From contig JAHHID010000013.1 of assembly GCA_019359015.1 (NCBI GenBank), positions 48,585-112,584 of the forward strand: DNA of 64,000 nt, written 5' to 3'. Under the pieces are notes generated by a model. That model was given only the letters and a program-made list of their open reading frames with translations. It was not told where the DNA came from and ran no database searches. The stretch's first letter is position 1; each line of letters begins with the position of its first letter. The DNA comes from Spirirestis rafaelensis WJT71-NPBG6 (GTDB lineage: Bacteria; Cyanobacteriota; Cyanobacteriia; Cyanobacteriales; Nostocaceae). Positions 53,070 to 62,589 of this stretch are shown here, in pieces. The position numbers and the translations under genes are program-made.

Positions 53070-53479
53070 AAGTTATAATTGATACAAAGGTTTTAGTTTC
53101 TGCTGTCCTTAGAGGTAGAGAACCAAGAGCAGTTATTCAGTTTATTATTGATAATTCAGAATTTGAGTGGATTGTATCGACAGAAATTTTAGCAGAATAC
53201 AAGGAGGTTTTGAATCGGAAAAAATTTAAGTTGATAGATGAAGTAAAAGCCGAATGGTTTGAAATTATCGATACATTTCCGACTATTATTAATGTGAATG
53301 TGGAGATTGATTTTCCTAGAGATAGGAAGGATACCAAATTTTTGACTTGTGCTATGGCTGCGGATGCTGATTTTTTGATTACTGGAGATTTTGATTTTAC
53401 GGAAGCTCAAACTTTAGTGAAGACTACTATTATTTCTGTATCTTTGTTTCAAAGGTTGGTTTGTGATATTGGGGAATAA
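53066..53479 (+). CDS. PIN-domain toxin
   Basis: The 137-residue PIN protein begins IIDTKVLVSAVLRG with the first catalytic Asp. STEILAEY gives the conserved Glu, and DRKDTKFLTCAMAADADFLITGD supplies the remaining acidic residues. It belongs to the cyanobacteria-rich putative toxin PIN family and is expected to cleave RNA. With the overlapping upstream gene it forms a type II module placed between urc4 and upp. Confidence 0.85.
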   Translation: MKVIIDTKVLVSAVLRGREPRAVIQFIIDNSEFEWIVSTEILAEYKEVLNRKKFKLIDEVKAEWFEIIDTFPTIINVNVEIDFPRDRKDTKFLTCAMAADADFLITGDFDFTEAQTLVKTTIISVSLFQRLVCDIGE

Positions 53480-53653
53480 GAAAAGGTGAATGTTGAACAA
53501 TACCTTGGCAAAATTTAATAAGTGGTAGAAAAGGGACTGACTGGGTGGATACGTCCTAAAGTTGTAGTTGTGGTCAAGAATAACTCTACTAAGAAAAGCC
53601 CTCTTTATTTTGGCGAAGGTATTGCTATTACCCATTTTATATATTCAAAAAAT

Positions 53654-54286
53654 ATGGCAAAAGTAACGTTAATTGACCATCCATTGATTCAGCACAAATT
53701 AACGCTGATGCGTAAAGTTGAAACCAGCACGGCGAAATTTCGCGTCCTCCTGAAAGAAATTAGCTTGTTGTTGGCTTATGAAGTTACGCGGGATTTCCCG
53801 CTGAAATATGAAGTCATAAAAACGCCATTAGCGCCAATGAATGCACCAGTGCTGGCACCGGAAAAAAAGCTGGTGTTAGTTTCGATTATGCGGGCAGGAC
53901 AGGGCATTTTAGATGGAATGCTCGAGTTAATGCCATCGGTTAGGGTGGGACATGTTGGTTTATATCGCGATCCAAAAACCTTGATTCCTGTTGAGTATTA
54001 TTTTAAGGTTCCCGATGACGTGGATAAGCGAGATATGCTGGTGGTTGATCCGATGTTAGCTACTGGTAATTCAGCGGTGGCAGCGGTGGAAAGACTCAAA
54101 TCAACTAATCCGATTTCTATTAGGTTTGTGTGCTTACTTGCTGCACCGGAAGGCATTGAGCATTTCTGCGCGGTACACCCTGATGTACCTTTATATACGG
54201 CAGCAATTGATGACCATTTGGATGAACACGGTTACATTATACCCGGCTTAGGAGATGCAGGCGATCGCTTGTTTGGCACAAAGTAA
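53654..54286 (+). CDS. upp: Uracil phosphoribosyltransferase
   Basis: The 210-residue enzyme starts at 53654 ([20 protein letters not shown]); the open extension upstream is unconserved. Hallmarks are [15 protein letters not shown] (about 75-90), [10 protein letters not shown], the PRPP-binding loop (about 130-140), and the end [20 protein letters not shown] that binds uracil. It makes UMP from uracil and PRPP. Its yeast counterpart Urc6 feeds the URC pathway, and urc1/urc4 stand just upstream. Confidence 0.92.
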   Translation: MAKVTLIDHPLIQHKLTLMRKVETSTAKFRVLLKEISLLLAYEVTRDFPLKYEVIKTPLAPMNAPVLAPEKKLVLVSIMRAGQGILDGMLELMPSVRVGHVGLYRDPKTLIPVEYYFKVPDDVDKRDMLVVDPMLATGNSAVAAVERLKSTNPISIRFVCLLAAPEGIEHFCAVHPDVPLYTAAIDDHLDEHGYIIPGLGDAGDRLFGTK

Positions 54287-54827
54287 GTTAGGAGTCAGGA
54301 GTCAGAAGTTAGAATTCAGTCCTTCAGCATAACTCCATCCTTTCTGGGGTGGAGTTTTAAGAAAGCATTTATTAATGTATTAATTTTTTCTCATCCACTC
54401 ATTGACGAAGCTTTAAACGAATCATTATTTGCCAGTTTCACACTCTCCCCGACTTCTGGCTCCTGACTCCTGACTTCTCACTCCTTCTTTGTAAATTTTG
54501 TCTTCTTCCTTTTTTATGATTTTTTGAGTGTGTCTATTGGGGGAGGCTAAAGGTTATCTTAGCCTTCCATGATATTATTATGTTCATATTTGGCAATAAA
54601 GCTTGATGAATAGTATTGATAGTTAATGTTACAAATCAAGTCAAAAATTTGAGTGGGGTTTATCACACAAGCATTGTAGACACAAAATTAATAATTTAAT
54701 CGGTATCTTAAACTTATTTCTTCAACCCTAAGTTCACATACAAGTTCTGCGATAATTGTAACGTTTGAATTCTTTTTAAGAACTTTATCTTTTTCAAAGA
54801 TACTTGTCTAAAATCAGTAAATTATTT
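54287..54827. other. Intergenic region with terminator and tandem repeats
   Basis: Contains the upp terminator (54331-54358) and GGAGTCA/CTCCTGACT-type repeats at about 54288-54308 and 54450-54485. The rest is AT-rich upstream sequence for the DUF2294 gene. No RNA gene was recognised. Confidence 0.5.
54331..54358 (+). terminator. Terminator after upp
   Basis: AACTCCA pairs with TGGAGTT, extended by CC/GG, around CTTTCTGG-type loop bases, followed by TTTT. It lies 45 bases beyond the stop. Confidence 0.65.
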
Positions 54828-55232
54828 ATGGCTAGACCATCTATTGGACAATTAGAACGAGAAATCTCACAGGGTATTAGTTCTTTATATAATACTCAAC
54901 TTGGGCTACGTCCTAGCAAAGTTATTTGTCATTGCTTTGATAAAGAAATTGTCATTACTCTAGAAGATTCTGTCACCCTAGTTGAGCAAGCTCTTATTGA
55001 TGGCAATTATAGGAAATTAGCGGAAGAAATTCGAGTGACTTTAAATAAAATAATTAAACCTCAAATTAAAGATTTGATTGAGGAAATTATTGACAGAAAT
55101 GTAATAGACGTAATTAGCAATTCGAGTTTAGCAACCAATCGGACTGGTATCATTGCTATTTTGGAGCAGTCCCCTGCGGTTCGCAATCCAGAATCTATTC
55201 CGAAAGTTGACTTGAAGAGTATACCCGACTGA
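54828..55232 (+). CDS. DUF2294-family protein
   Basis: The 134-residue form starts at the ATG at 54828 (MARPSIGQLEREISQGISSLY). The family features are GLRPSKVICHCFDKEIVITLEDSVTLVEQAL (spread over about 30-62) and a helical second half with VIDVISNSSLATNRTGIIAI. DUF2294 proteins occur in cyanobacteria and Firmicutes, sometimes near sodium-transport genes; no function is established. A TTG at 54804 is less likely. Confidence 0.75.
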   Translation: MARPSIGQLEREISQGISSLYNTQLGLRPSKVICHCFDKEIVITLEDSVTLVEQALIDGNYRKLAEEIRVTLNKIIKPQIKDLIEEIIDRNVIDVISNSSLATNRTGIIAILEQSPAVRNPESIPKVDLKSIPD

Positions 55233-55276
55233 GAGTCTTGCGGTTATTAAATGGTACAAAAATAAATTTACTGACG

Positions 55277-56206
55277 CTAGCGATTGTCTGGAAAATAAGC
55301 GACACCATTAGCTGCTGGTGGTGTCGATTTGCCTTTTTTGCTAACGAGAGCGAATAAGGCGATCGCATACGGTAACATTACCAAAAATTGATAGGGAATA
55401 TTCGCACCCAATGCCTGTATTCTTAATTGTAAAGCTTCTGTCGCCCCAAACAATAAACAAGCTAAGGCAGTACCTACTGGATGCCATCTGCCAAAAATTA
55501 AAGCAGCGATCGCAATAAATCCTTTGCCAGCGCTCATCCCTTCAGCAAAAAACTTTATCTGTACTAAAGTTAAATAAGCTCCTCCCAAACTGGCAAGACA
55601 TCCACTGATTATCACAGCAGTGTAACGCACAGTTTGCACTGAAACACCAGCCGTATCCGCTGCTTGTGGATATTCTCCTACAGCTCGCAAAGTTAAACCA
55701 AAGCTAGTATAAAACAAAATGTATGTAGTTAAAGCGACGATTATTAATAGTAAATATACGAAAATATCTTGCTGTAAGAAAGCGCCAATCAGGGGAATAT
55801 TGGCAAAACCAGGAATAATAATTGATGCAATTCCGGGCAATTGTTGAGCGCTACCACCACTAAATATTAGCCGCGCTAAAAAAGATGTGAACCCAGCTAC
55901 AACAAGATTAATTGCTAATCCAGATACCAACTGATCGACGCGCAAAGTTACGCACAAAAAAGCATGAAGTAAACCTATTATCCCCCCAGCAATCAAAGCG
56001 GCAATTACACCAATCCAAGGATTACCAGTGTAAAAGGTAGCAGCGGCACTTGTAAAAGCACCTGTAAGCAACATTCCTTCTAAGGCAATATTTAGCACTC
56101 CTGAACGTTCAGAATAAAGTCCTCCCAAAGCGGCAAATGCGAGGGGAACGGCTAAACGCAAGCTAGCAGCTAGGTAATCTGAGAAGAAATTGAGATTGTT
56201 ATTCAT
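55277..56206 (-). CDS. BMP-type nucleoside ABC importer, permease subunit 2 (NupQ-like)
   Basis: The 309-residue form starts at the ATG at 56206 (MNNNLNFF). It has about eight membrane helices and the family blocks ALGGLYSERSGVLNIALEGMLL (residue ~20) and AGKGFIAIAALIFGRWHPVGT. This is the second permease of simple sugar/nucleoside importers fed by BMP-family lipoproteins. It is the last gene of a four-gene minus-strand operon (binding protein, ATPase, permease 1, permease 2). Confidence 0.85.
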   Translation of the reverse strand: MNNNLNFFSDYLAASLRLAVPLAFAALGGLYSERSGVLNIALEGMLLTGAFTSAAATFYTGNPWIGVIAALIAGGIIGLLHAFLCVTLRVDQLVSGLAINLVVAGFTSFLARLIFSGGSAQQLPGIASIIIPGFANIPLIGAFLQQDIFVYLLLIIVALTTYILFYTSFGLTLRAVGEYPQAADTAGVSVQTVRYTAVIISGCLASLGGAYLTLVQIKFFAEGMSAGKGFIAIAALIFGRWHPVGTALACLLFGATEALQLRIQALGANIPYQFLVMLPYAIALFALVSKKGKSTPPAANGVAYFPDNR

Positions 56207-56284
56207 TATTTTCAGTTTAAACGCAGAGTATCGCTGAGAAAAGCGCAAAGGTTCAAAGGAGCAATTCTTTTGCGTCCCTCTGCG

Positions 56285-57337
56285 TTAAACCTTTGCGTCC
56301 CTCTGCGTTTTAATTACTCTTTCCATTGCTAGACTAATGGCAATAAACAGCACAGTTAAGCCTTGAATAGCGTAAACCACAGTTACGGGGACACCTGCGC
56401 TGCGTTGCATGACATTCGCACCACTACGTAGCGCTGCGAAAAACAGAGAAGTTAATATTACACCGAAAACACTACCGCGACTGAGGAAAGCGATCGCGAT
56501 CGCATCAAAACCATAACCCGATGATACTTGTTCAAACAAGCGATACTTCAAGCCCATCACCTCAGAAGCACCCGCTAACCCACCTAAACCACCCGCTAAC
56601 GCCATTACCAGCATAATAGTGCGTTGGACAGAAATACCAGCGTAACGGGCCGCGATGGGGTTGAATCCGACGGCGGTGATTTGGTATCCTAAAGGCGATC
56701 GCATCAACAATGCCCACAATATCCCCGCCGCCATTAACCCCAACAAAATTCCCGCATGTGCCAGACTTCCTGGTAAAATAATCGGTAGCTGTGCAGATTT
56801 GGCTATTAATGGCGAATAAGGACTAGGCGCGTTTGCTGCTTTCAACGGATTCTGCACCAGATAGCTTACTAAGTTGATTGCAATGTAGTTTAGCAGCAAC
56901 GTGGTGATTACCTCATTCACCCCGCGCACCGCTTTCAGATAACCGGGAATCCAACCCCAAACCGCACCAAAGAGAAACCCCGTTAAAAGCGCTAAAGGTA
57001 TATGAATCAATGCGGGTAAATTTTGCACATACAACCCTATCAAAGCACTTCCTAAAGCACCGAGATAAATTTGTCCTTCCCCACCGATATTAAATTGACC
57101 GGCACGCAAAGCTACCAAGACACCTAAACTAGTTAATAATAGCGGTGCCATTTTGGTAAGCGTGTTACCAAAGCCAAAATAAGTTGAGAGAGATTCTTGA
57201 AATAAAGCGGCGTATGCAGCGATCGGGTTCGCCCCGGCGAGTATGATGAGAATTGCGCCGACGATGAGAGAAGATGCGATCGCGATTAGCGGTGAGATAA
57301 TTGATAATAGTGCAAGTTGAGGGCGGTTAGGTTGCAT
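56285..57337 (-). CDS. BMP-type nucleoside ABC importer, permease subunit 1 (NupP-like)
   Basis: The 350-residue membrane protein has about ten helices and the blocks APLLLTSLGVLVALRAGQFNIGGEGQIYLGA-like (about 65-95) and GSVFGVILTSLFFAALRSGAN. Its last residues (KTQRDAKV) are encoded by a CTCTGCGTCCCTTTGCG repeat, a dispersed intergenic sequence that has replaced or extended the original end. It follows the ATPase gene in the operon. Confidence 0.85.
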   Translation of the reverse strand: MQPNRPQLALLSIISPLIAIASSLIVGAILIILAGANPIAAYAALFQESLSTYFGFGNTLTKMAPLLLTSLGVLVALRAGQFNIGGEGQIYLGALGSALIGLYVQNLPALIHIPLALLTGFLFGAVWGWIPGYLKAVRGVNEVITTLLLNYIAINLVSYLVQNPLKAANAPSPYSPLIAKSAQLPIILPGSLAHAGILLGLMAAGILWALLMRSPLGYQITAVGFNPIAARYAGISVQRTIMLVMALAGGLGGLAGASEVMGLKYRLFEQVSSGYGFDAIAIAFLSRGSVFGVILTSLFFAALRSGANVMQRSAGVPVTVVYAIQGLTVLFIAISLAMERVIKTQRDAKV

Positions 57338-57465
57338 ATAATTATCTAACCGAAGTCGAGAAACATAGCATTTCCATTCTCAGCAGCATCTTGGTAATAC
57401 CTCACAAGAGGATTATACGTATAGTCCAACGAATTATCGTAACTATCTTCTTTCAAACCTTTAAA

Positions 57466-57535
57466 TTTCAATCTCTCCTTGTCCCCTTGTCCCCCTCTCC
57501 CCCCCTCTCCCTCTCCCCTCCTCTTCCTCCTGCCA
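57466..57535. repeat. CT-rich tandem repeat overlapping the ATPase gene end
   Basis: TCCCCTTGTCCCC and CTCTCCCC units form a low-complexity block. The reading frame of the ATPase runs into it and ends as a Gly/Glu/Arg-rich tail. Confidence 0.75.
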
Positions 57536-58973
57536 TCAACAAACCAATTTCCTCAACTGTCACTGTCGCTGCATCTAAAATATCGAGAAACTCACCTCTG
57601 TAGATTACGGCAATGCGATCGCTCATTGCCATCACTTCCTCTAACTCAGTAGAAATATACAAAATTGCCGCACCGCGTTTTCTTTCTGCCAATAAGCGAG
57701 AATGCACTGCTTGAGTTGCCCCCACATCTAATCCCCGCGTCGGTTGCATTGCGAGAATTAACATCGGTTCCCCCGTTAATTCTCGCGCTAGCACCACCTT
57801 TTGTTGATTTCCTCCCGACAAGTGAGTTACCTTCACATCTTCCCCCGTTGCCCGAATATCAAACTCTTGCATTGCAGATTTAGCGTGATTTTGAATTAGT
57901 TTCCCCTGCAACAAAAAGCGACGACAAAAAGGCAACTTTTTAAAGGCCTTCAAAATCAGGTTTTGGGCAATACTAAATTGCAACACCAAACCCATTTTTT
58001 GCCTATCTTCCGGAATGTAACCGATATTTTTTCCTACAAAGTTAATTTTACCGCTTTTAACACTTTGCAAATTGGCGATCGCATCTGCTAATTCTCGCTG
58101 TCCATTGCCATCTACACCCGCAATTCCTAAAATTTCTCCTTCCCTAAGTTGAAATGAAACATCACGCACAGCCGTAATATTTCGCTCATCAGCAACTTGC
58201 AAATTCTGCACCGATAAGACAACTTTACCAGGTGAAATAGGTGACTTATTTAACTGTAAAACAACTTCCCGTCCCACCATCAATTCTGCTAATTGTTGAG
58301 GTGTAGCTTCTTTAGTATTTGTATTTGCTACTACCTTTCCCCGTCGCAATACCGTTACTGTATCGCATAGATTCATCACTTCATCAAGCTTGTGACTGAT
58401 AAAAATAATTGTGTTTCCATTTGCTGCAAGTTGGCGGAGAATAGCAATTAAAGATTTCACTTCTGGTGGTGTTAATACTGCTGTCGGTTCATCTAAAATC
58501 AACAACTTTGCTTGACGGTAAAGAACTTTGAGAATTTCTACTCGCTGTTGCGTTCCTACTGGTAAATCTGCTATTTTTGCCTTTGGGTCAATTTCTAATT
58601 TATAAGCTTGGGATAAAGCGGCGATTTCTTGCTGTTTTTGTCGCAGATTTAAACGCCAACTTTCCTCTATTCCCAGAATGATATTTTCGGTAACAGTTAA
58701 CTGAGGTACAAGCATGAAGTGTTGGTGAATCATGCCGATACCTTGATTAATTGCGTCTTTTGAAGATGCAAAATTTACTGCTTTTTCTTGCAGATAGATT
58801 TGACCTTCGTCAGGTTGATACAAACCACTAATAATATTCATTAAAGTGGTTTTACCTGCTCCATTTTCACCTAAAATTGCATGAATTCCAGGTTCAATAC
58901 TTAGGCTAATGTTATCGTTAGCAATAAATGAGTCAAAGCGTTTGGTGATTTTTTCTAAACGTAAATATGACAT
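57468..58973 (-). CDS. BMP-type nucleoside ABC importer, double ATPase (NupO-like)
   Basis: The 501-residue protein has two ABC domains. The first carries Walker A GENGAGKTT (about 34-42), signature LPVGTQQRVEIL and Walker B LLILDEPTAVL. The second has a degenerate Walker A (GVDGNGQRE) and signature LSGGNQQKV, as is usual for sugar/nucleoside importers of this class. The last 20 residues (GGRGGERERGGEGDKGTRRD) are encoded by an intergenic tandem repeat. It lies between the binding-protein gene and permease 1, with 17-base spacing upstream. Confidence 0.9.
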   Translation of the reverse strand: MSYLRLEKITKRFDSFIANDNISLSIEPGIHAILGENGAGKTTLMNIISGLYQPDEGQIYLQEKAVNFASSKDAINQGIGMIHQHFMLVPQLTVTENIILGIEESWRLNLRQKQQEIAALSQAYKLEIDPKAKIADLPVGTQQRVEILKVLYRQAKLLILDEPTAVLTPPEVKSLIAILRQLAANGNTIIFISHKLDEVMNLCDTVTVLRRGKVVANTNTKEATPQQLAELMVGREVVLQLNKSPISPGKVVLSVQNLQVADERNITAVRDVSFQLREGEILGIAGVDGNGQRELADAIANLQSVKSGKINFVGKNIGYIPEDRQKMGLVLQFSIAQNLILKAFKKLPFCRRFLLQGKLIQNHAKSAMQEFDIRATGEDVKVTHLSGGNQQKVVLARELTGEPMLILAMQPTRGLDVGATQAVHSRLLAERKRGAAILYISTELEEVMAMSDRIAVIYRGEFLDILDAATVTVEEIGLLMAGGRGGERERGGEGDKGTRRD

Positions 58974-58990
58974 TGCGTGTTGTAGTTGTG

Positions 58991-59986
58991 TTAAATTTCA
59001 GGCAATGTAATTTTTTTATCAATAATTTCCTGTTTTGTATTTAATGCCTTTTGCTTAACTGCGGCTGGGACAATTTCGTTAAAGTTTCCTAAGTTTAAAA
59101 TATCTGGTCTTTCTAAACCAATTGTATATATTTGCCCTTTTAACTGTTTCTGTTTTGCTAATTCTGCTAGATATGCGATCGCTAAATCCATTCGCTTCAC
59201 AGCACTGGTTAAAACCGCTTTTGGGGCTACTTCTAATTGGTCTTTGGTATTGCCAAAAGCATAAACGCCTTTGTCTGCTGCTGTTTGTAACACGGCGGGA
59301 GAGGAATTATCTAACCATTGATAGATGACATCAGCGCCAGCAGAAATCAATGCTAAAGTAGCTTCTTTACCCTTAGCAACATCATTCCAATCACCTGTAA
59401 AACTAGGGATAATTTGTATATTTGGCTTAACTGATTTTGCCCCTAATTCAAATCCGCGTAATTCATTTTCAGTAGCGGGAAATTTCTCTCCAGCAATGTA
59501 AGCCATTTTATTAGATTTAGTCAAAGAAGCGCCAATAATTCCACACAAATAGCTGACTTGCAGATGATCTATTCGCAAAGCGGCAATATTTTCTCCTTTA
59601 AGATTACCATTGACGCAGACAAAAAATGTGTTGGGAAATTGAGCGGCGATTTGTTCTACAGATGCGTCAAATTGTCCACCGTGGGCAAATATTACATTGT
59701 AGCCCCTACGAGCGAAATCTGTTAGGGTTTCTGCTTGATCTGCTTGCGCTACCTTTTCGACAAAGTTAACTTCTGCACCTAACTTTTGTTTGGCAAGGTT
59801 GACACCTTCATAACCAGATTGATTCCAGGCTTTGTCAGTGATGGTACCAGGAAGTGCGATCGCTATCTTAAATCCTTCACCACCTACCGTGGATGTCGTT
59901 GTTTGGCTGTTACTGCAAGCTTTCAGCAGTAAAGTGCTAAAGGCTACTGAACCATATACAAATTGACGCCGATTAAATACTGCCAT
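58991..59986 (-). CDS. BMP-family nucleoside-binding lipoprotein (NupN-like)
   Basis: The 331-residue form starts at 59986 (MAVFNRRQFVYG). The signal region ends LLLKACSN, a lipobox-like cysteine with an unusual lysine at -2. The mature part matches PF02608 (BMP/PnrA): KIAIALPGTITDKAWNQSGYEG, VIFAHGGQFD, YLCGIIGASLTKSNKMAYIAG and AGADVIYQW. These proteins bind nucleosides for uptake. It heads the ABC operon. An upstream TTG/ATG at 60043 would add an unlikely second hydrophobic segment. Confidence 0.88.
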   Translation of the reverse strand: MAVFNRRQFVYGSVAFSTLLLKACSNSQTTTSTVGGEGFKIAIALPGTITDKAWNQSGYEGVNLAKQKLGAEVNFVEKVAQADQAETLTDFARRGYNVIFAHGGQFDASVEQIAAQFPNTFFVCVNGNLKGENIAALRIDHLQVSYLCGIIGASLTKSNKMAYIAGEKFPATENELRGFELGAKSVKPNIQIIPSFTGDWNDVAKGKEATLALISAGADVIYQWLDNSSPAVLQTAADKGVYAFGNTKDQLEVAPKAVLTSAVKRMDLAIAYLAELAKQKQLKGQIYTIGLERPDILNLGNFNEIVPAAVKQKALNTKQEIIDKKITLPEI

Positions 59987-60155
59987 ATCGTAGCCCTGAT
60001 AAATGTAAAATATAATTAACCATAAAGTGAACGCAGGTTTCAACCAGACGGCTACTAGTCTAAGACATCAACTTGTCAAATTTTGCCACTGTTGAGTGAA
60101 GACACCGTGACATCCAGCAAGGAAACTAAAACAGTAAGCTCAAGCAGAAAGTCCG

Positions 60156-60599
60156 ATGCAATACATAAAAAAGAATAAAGAACTTTTACGTGTCATCCTT
60201 GCAGTATCTATAATCATAGTCGGAGTAACGCACTTTACCGTTGCCGATCAATATGCAAGAATTGTACCGTCGCAACTACCCAATCCTTTAGGATTAGTTT
60301 ATCTGAGTGGTTTTTATGAAATTTTGGGTGGTATCGGTTTATTAGTTCCACCTCTAAGTCAACCTGCTGCTTGGGGTTTAATTGCTCTTTTTATTGCTGT
60401 TTACCCGGCTAATATTAACATGGCGGTTAATCACATTAAAATTGACCATGTACCAGATTCAAACTTGTTACAAGCTATTAGACTTCCCTTTCAAGCGGTT
60501 TTCATCGCTTGGGCTTGGTGGTATACAAAACCTTCAGATCGAGAAAAACAAGCTTCAATTATTCCCAAGTCTGTTATTCCTAAAGAACTAGAATACTAA
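60156..60599 (+). CDS. DoxX-like small membrane protein
   Basis: The 147-residue protein has four hydrophobic segments (about 12-30, 46-66, 70-90 and 105-123), with VGVTHF and LPNPLGLVYLSGFYEILGGIGLL blocks typical of DoxX-like proteins. It is divergent from the nucleoside importer operon. The function is unknown. Confidence 0.7.
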   Translation: MQYIKKNKELLRVILAVSIIIVGVTHFTVADQYARIVPSQLPNPLGLVYLSGFYEILGGIGLLVPPLSQPAAWGLIALFIAVYPANINMAVNHIKIDHVPDSNLLQAIRLPFQAVFIAWAWWYTKPSDREKQASIIPKSVIPKELEY

Positions 60600-60755
60600 G
60601 AGTTAGTTGACTGAGAAATCTTTTTTTTAGCCTCTTTTAACACTTAAGTCCCAAATCGGATACTTCACAACCAATGATTTAAAGATGTTGATAAGGGTCA
60701 GTCTTAAAAAAGAGGGTTTCAGCAGTAAAATAATTAGGGTACAAGCAGGTTTAAT

Positions 60756-61250
60756 ATGAGTACAGCAAACACAGTACAACAATTGCAGGCAGAATGGATA
60801 ACACCAGAAAATTTTCGTCGTTATGGGCAAGTTATTTCTGCAAGTAAAGACGGCAAAGCTTACGGTACTCAAGATGCCTTGTTAAACCTGCAAAATGGAA
60901 TTCCCCGCTTTTATATTATGCGGTTACAACGTCGAGGGCGCAAGTTTCACACAATTACTCGCCATATGCAATGCACTCAATGTTTGGGTTCTTTGTTAGG
61001 AAAAGATTGGTTCATTGCGGTTTGTCCTCCTGATAATAATATTGATGAACCTGTTTTGTCAGAAATAGCAGCTTTTCGCATTCCGGGAAATTGTTTTATT
61101 AAGTTAGAGGTGGGAACTTGGCACGCAGGACCATATTTTGAACATGAGTTTGTAGATTTTTATAATTTAGAATTGAGCGATACGAATGTGGTGGATCATT
61201 TCACTCATAATTTTGTCAAGACTCATCAGTTGGAGTTTGAGATGGTCTAG
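60756..61250 (+). CDS. Ureidoglycolate lyase-like (AllA family) protein
   Basis: The 164-residue protein has the AllA opening LQAEWITPENFRRYGQVIS (10-28) and a cupin-like core with TRHMQCTQCLGSLLGKDWFIAV and KLEVGTWHAGPYF, whose histidines would bind metal or substrate. AllA cleaves ureidoglycolate to glyoxylate and urea at the end of purine breakdown. Its position between two nucleoside importer gene groups supports a role in nucleobase nitrogen use. Some family members lack this activity. Confidence 0.75.
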   Translation: MSTANTVQQLQAEWITPENFRRYGQVISASKDGKAYGTQDALLNLQNGIPRFYIMRLQRRGRKFHTITRHMQCTQCLGSLLGKDWFIAVCPPDNNIDEPVLSEIAAFRIPGNCFIKLEVGTWHAGPYFEHEFVDFYNLELSDTNVVDHFTHNFVKTHQLEFEMV

Positions 61251-61559
61251 TTTAAATCTGACTAATCTATGAATTATTCGGATTTAAAAAGGAAAAAATA
61301 GCTTTGAATTTAGAACCGCACCCTGTAGCAGATGAACGCGGATATTTGTTTGTTATATCCGCGTGTATCAGGGTTGGAATTTGAGATTAGCCAATGGATA
61401 ACTATTTATTAAAAACTTATAACCCAGATTAATCTTCTCTGCGTCTACAAATGAAACCTACAGCAGATTGCAAGTTCATGAGGTACAGATTTTGAACTCA
61501 AAAGCCAGATATAGAGCAAATTTTACTTCTGACTCCTGACTCCTGAATTCTGCTGTATT
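61251..61559. other. Intergenic region between convergent genes
   Basis: About 309 bases with CGCGGATA-type repeats (61330-61360) and a short GACTCCTGA repeat near 61530-61550. No gene or clear terminator was recognised. Confidence 0.5.
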
Positions 61560-62471
61560 TTAATGACTAGGACGAAAAGGTTCTCCCAAAGATGCAGGTG
61601 CGCCTAGTTGAATGCGTGTGGCATCTCGTGAGATAATCACTAATACCAAAATTGTAGCTAAGTACGGCAACGAAGACAAAAGATAAGGAGAAATATTAAC
61701 TCCTAGTCCTTGCAGAATCAACTGTATCGCACTCACACCACCAAATAAGTAAGCACCCCAGAGAATTCTAATCGGTTTCCAGGTGGCAAAAACTACGAGA
61801 GCGATCGCAATCCATCCTCGTCCTCCTGTCATATTTTCCGCCCACAACGGCGTATACGCAAGCGAGAGATAACCCCCCGCTAACCCAGCCATTGCCCCAC
61901 CAAACATTACCGCAAAATAGCGCACTCTCACAACAGGTAAACCCAAAGCATCTGCTGCTTCCGGAGATTCACCCACACTTCGCAGCACTAAGCCTGATCG
62001 TGTTTTCCGCAGAAACCACCACACTAAAATTACCAATATGACTGAGGAATATACTATAATATCCTGGTTAAACAGAGGTATTGATTTGAGAATAGGAATC
62101 TTTAGCGGTTGCAGTCCGGTAATTGTTTTGCCTACATAGTCAGCACCGACAAAAGCACTGAGTCCCGAAGCAAAAATAGTCAGGGCTAAACCCGTAGCGA
62201 CTTGATTCGCACCTATGGTAATTGTTAGGACAGCATGAATTAAAGCGATCGCTATTCCCGATATTGATGCTATTAATAATCCTAAATAAATATTACCTGT
62301 AACGACGGTGACAATAAAACCAGCCACAGCGCCAATTAACATCATCCCCTCAACGCCAAGATTTAACACCCCTGATTTTTCCGTTACTAATTCGCCTAAT
62401 GCCGCTAAAATCAGGGGTGTAGCTGCCCGCAAAGTATCACTAATTATTGGGCTGAAGGTTTGGATGTTCAT
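61560..62471 (-). CDS. BMP-type ABC importer permease 2 (second set)
   Basis: The 303-residue membrane protein has ALGELVTEKSGVLNLGVEGMML and GGRGWIAIALVVFATWKPIR, the same signature blocks as the NupQ-like subunit at 55277, but it is clearly divergent in sequence. It follows a NupP-like gene after 118 bases. No ATPase or binding-protein gene of this second set lies in the window; they may be elsewhere, or the pair may share the first set's ATPase. Confidence 0.85.
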   Translation of the reverse strand: MNIQTFSPIISDTLRAATPLILAALGELVTEKSGVLNLGVEGMMLIGAVAGFIVTVVTGNIYLGLLIASISGIAIALIHAVLTITIGANQVATGLALTIFASGLSAFVGADYVGKTITGLQPLKIPILKSIPLFNQDIIVYSSVILVILVWWFLRKTRSGLVLRSVGESPEAADALGLPVVRVRYFAVMFGGAMAGLAGGYLSLAYTPLWAENMTGGRGWIAIALVVFATWKPIRILWGAYLFGGVSAIQLILQGLGVNISPYLLSSLPYLATILVLVIISRDATRIQLGAPASLGEPFRPSH

Positions 62472-62589
62472 GTGTAACCGCTTAGTACAACTTTAGATAA
62501 TTTCTTAGCGGACACTTAAATCTCCTCACAATTAATTGGTTGTTGGTTGTCAAAAGTTCCCACTCACGACTAACTACTATCCACTAACC

